Assembly: GCA_029168955.1 (NCBI GenBank)
Contig: JAPDOI010000289.1
Coordinates: forward strand, 1 to 64,000
Reading direction: 5' to 3'
DNA: 64,000 bases
DNA from: Aplectana chamaeleonis
Taxonomy: Eukaryota > Nematoda > Chromadorea > Rhabditida > Cosmocercidae
Shown: positions 63,238 through 64,000 of the stretch, in pieces
Numbering within the stretch: position 1 is the first letter of the stretch
How the letters are laid out: each line of letters begins with the position of its first letter
The notes under the pieces: generated by a model
Database searches by the model: none
Told to the model about the DNA's origin: nothing
The model's input: only the letters and a program-made list of their open reading frames with translations
Made by a program: the position numbers and the translations under genes

Positions 63238-64000
63238 GTGTGCGGGACCCAACTGGAAGTGCGCCACGCGTGGTGAAAAGTGTGCGGGACCCAACTGGAA
63301 GTGCGTCACGCGCCGTGGAAAGTGTGCGGGACCCAGCTGGAAGTGCGCCACGCGTGGTGAAAAGTGTGCGGGACCCAACTGGAAGTGCGTCACGCGCCGT
63401 AGAAAGTGTGCGGGACCCGACTGGAAGTACGCCACGCGCCGTGTAAACTGTGCGGGACCCGACTGGAAGTGCGCCACGCACCGTGGAAAGTGTGCGGGGC
63501 CCGACTGCAAGTGCGCCACGCGCCAAGGAAAGTGTGCGGGACCAGACTGAAAGTGCGCCACGCGCCGTGTAAAATGTGCGGCCCGACTGGAAGTGGGCCA
63601 CGCGCCGTGGAAAGTGTGCGGGACCCGACAAGAAGTGCGTCACGCGCCGTGGAAAGTGTGCGAGACCCAGCTGGAAGTGCGCCACGCGCCATGGAAAGTG
63701 TGCGGGACCCGACTGGAAGTACGCCACGCGCCGTGTAAACTGTGCGGGACCCGACTGGAAGTGCGCCACGCAGCGTGGAAAGTGTGCGGGACCCAGCTGG
63801 AAGTGCGCCACGCGTGGTGAGAAGTGTGCGGGACCCAACTGGAAGTGCGCCACGCTCCGTGTAAAGTGTGCGGAACCCAGCTGGAAGTGCGCCACGCGCC
63901 ATGGAAAGTGTGCGGGACCCGACTGGAAGTACGCCACGCGCCGTGTAAACTGTGCGGGACCCGACTGAAAGTGCGTCACGCGCCGTGGAAAGTGTGCGGG
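63238..64000 (+). repeat. Right-end duplication, right copy, cut by window end
   Basis: It is the near-identical partner of 61,775-62,537 and continues to the last base, so the true duplicated length is at least 763 bp. The intervening 700 bp (about 62,538-63,237) share only parts of the block, including a diverged CGCCGAGGAAAG copy near 63,105. Confidence 0.88.

Larger units (their letters stand above)
38800..64000 (+). repeat. Satellite array B: G+C-rich tandem repeat with 42-bp modal unit, about 600 units
   Basis: The modal unit starts GTGTGCGGGACCCGACTGG, continues AAGTGCGCCACG and ends CGCCGTGGAAA: 42 bp, 29/42 G+C, six CpGs. Two main classes exist. One has CGTGGAAA before ACCCGAC; the other has CGTGTAAA before ACCCAAC. 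Fixed variants include GCGGCAAGACTGG and GCGGCCCGACTGG (40-bp units), GCGGGCCCGACTGG (41 bp), GGGGCCCGACTGCAAG, ACCCAATCGGAAG, GACCTAACTGG, CACGCAGCGTGG and CACGCCCGTCGAAAG. Frequent loss of a G from GCGGG or a C from CCC makes the register drift, so no frame stays open across the array. All units share one orientation and the array runs past base 64,000. No gene, RNA or transposon is visible. Confidence 0.96.

Noticed and set aside
38796..63979. Numerous Arg/His/Cys-rich ORFs on both strands of array B
   Set aside because: They are frames across a G+C-rich repeat, broken and re-entered by 1- and 2-bp indels. Neighbouring copies of the same higher-order repeat do not keep the same frame, so coding constraint is absent.
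38800..64000. CENP-B box, suggested by TGGAAAGTGTGCGGGA in array B units
   Set aside because: The essential TTCG and the exact spacing of A and CGGG are missing. Only a partial TGGAA...CGGGA resemblance remains.
38800..64000. rDNA spacer or CpG-island promoter array
   Set aside because: No rRNA coding sequence, TATA or initiator pattern, or non-repetitive exon was found. High CpG comes from the 42-bp unit itself.
1..64000. Telomeric repeats, tRNA or rRNA genes, prokaryotic operon features
   Set aside because: No TTAGGG-like tracts, no tRNA-like clover sequence and no ribosome-binding or operon arrangement was seen on either strand. All sequence is accounted for by the two satellites.

Overview
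The window holds no recognisable gene. It is 64 kb of satellite DNA made of two head-to-tail tandem arrays that abut at about base 38,799/38,800. All units in each array point the same way, and both arrays run off the window edges. Kilobase-scale homogenised arrays with higher-order structure indicate a eukaryotic nuclear genome, probably heterochromatic (pericentromeric, subtelomeric or similar). Nothing in the sequence identifies the species.

Array A (1-38,799) has a 42-bp unit, about 43% G+C by consensus, in roughly 923 copies. Each unit carries a perfect 16-bp palindrome, CTGATGACGTCATCAG, whose core TGACGTCA is the consensus ATF/CREB (CRE) bZIP site. Each unit also carries a 13-bp inverted repeat, ATGTACTTTACAT. 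The repeat register is exact: only three net length changes are seen in 38.8 kb (+1 near 2,040, -23 near 2,779, -5 near 31,463), and one stretch of about 28.6 kb stays in perfect 42-bp phase. A linked variant class (TTTAGATGACACCC, usually followed by GACGTAATC) is scattered through the array. It often forms 126-bp trimers and sits in a recurring cassette of about 270 bp. Degenerate monomers form small islands near 9.7, 16.4, 31.4-32.0 and 36.4 kb and in the last kilobase before the junction.

Array B (38,800-64,000) is unrelated at first sight and G+C-rich (about 69%), yet it also has a modal 42-bp unit. Many 40- and 41-bp length variants occur, with roughly 600 copies in all. Its unit has six CpGs and two short dyads (CGGGACCCG and CCACGCGCCGTGG). 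Array B has clear multi-kilobase higher-order repeats (HORs): about 3.2 kb at 43-51 kb, about 3.46 kb (then about 3.39 kb) at 52-61.5 kb, a 1,376-bp duplication at 46.6-48.6 kb, and a 1,463-bp-offset duplication at the right end.

The very long open frames on both strands, up to 4,794 codons, follow from a stop-free unit whose length is a multiple of three. They are not supported as genes. The most interesting features are the roughly 800 or more CRE-like palindromes on one face of the helix (42 bp = four turns), the lack of CpG decay in them, and the direct junction of two satellites sharing a 42-bp period and a two-dyad layout. Copy numbers and percentages here were worked out by hand and are approximate unless stated as exact offsets.
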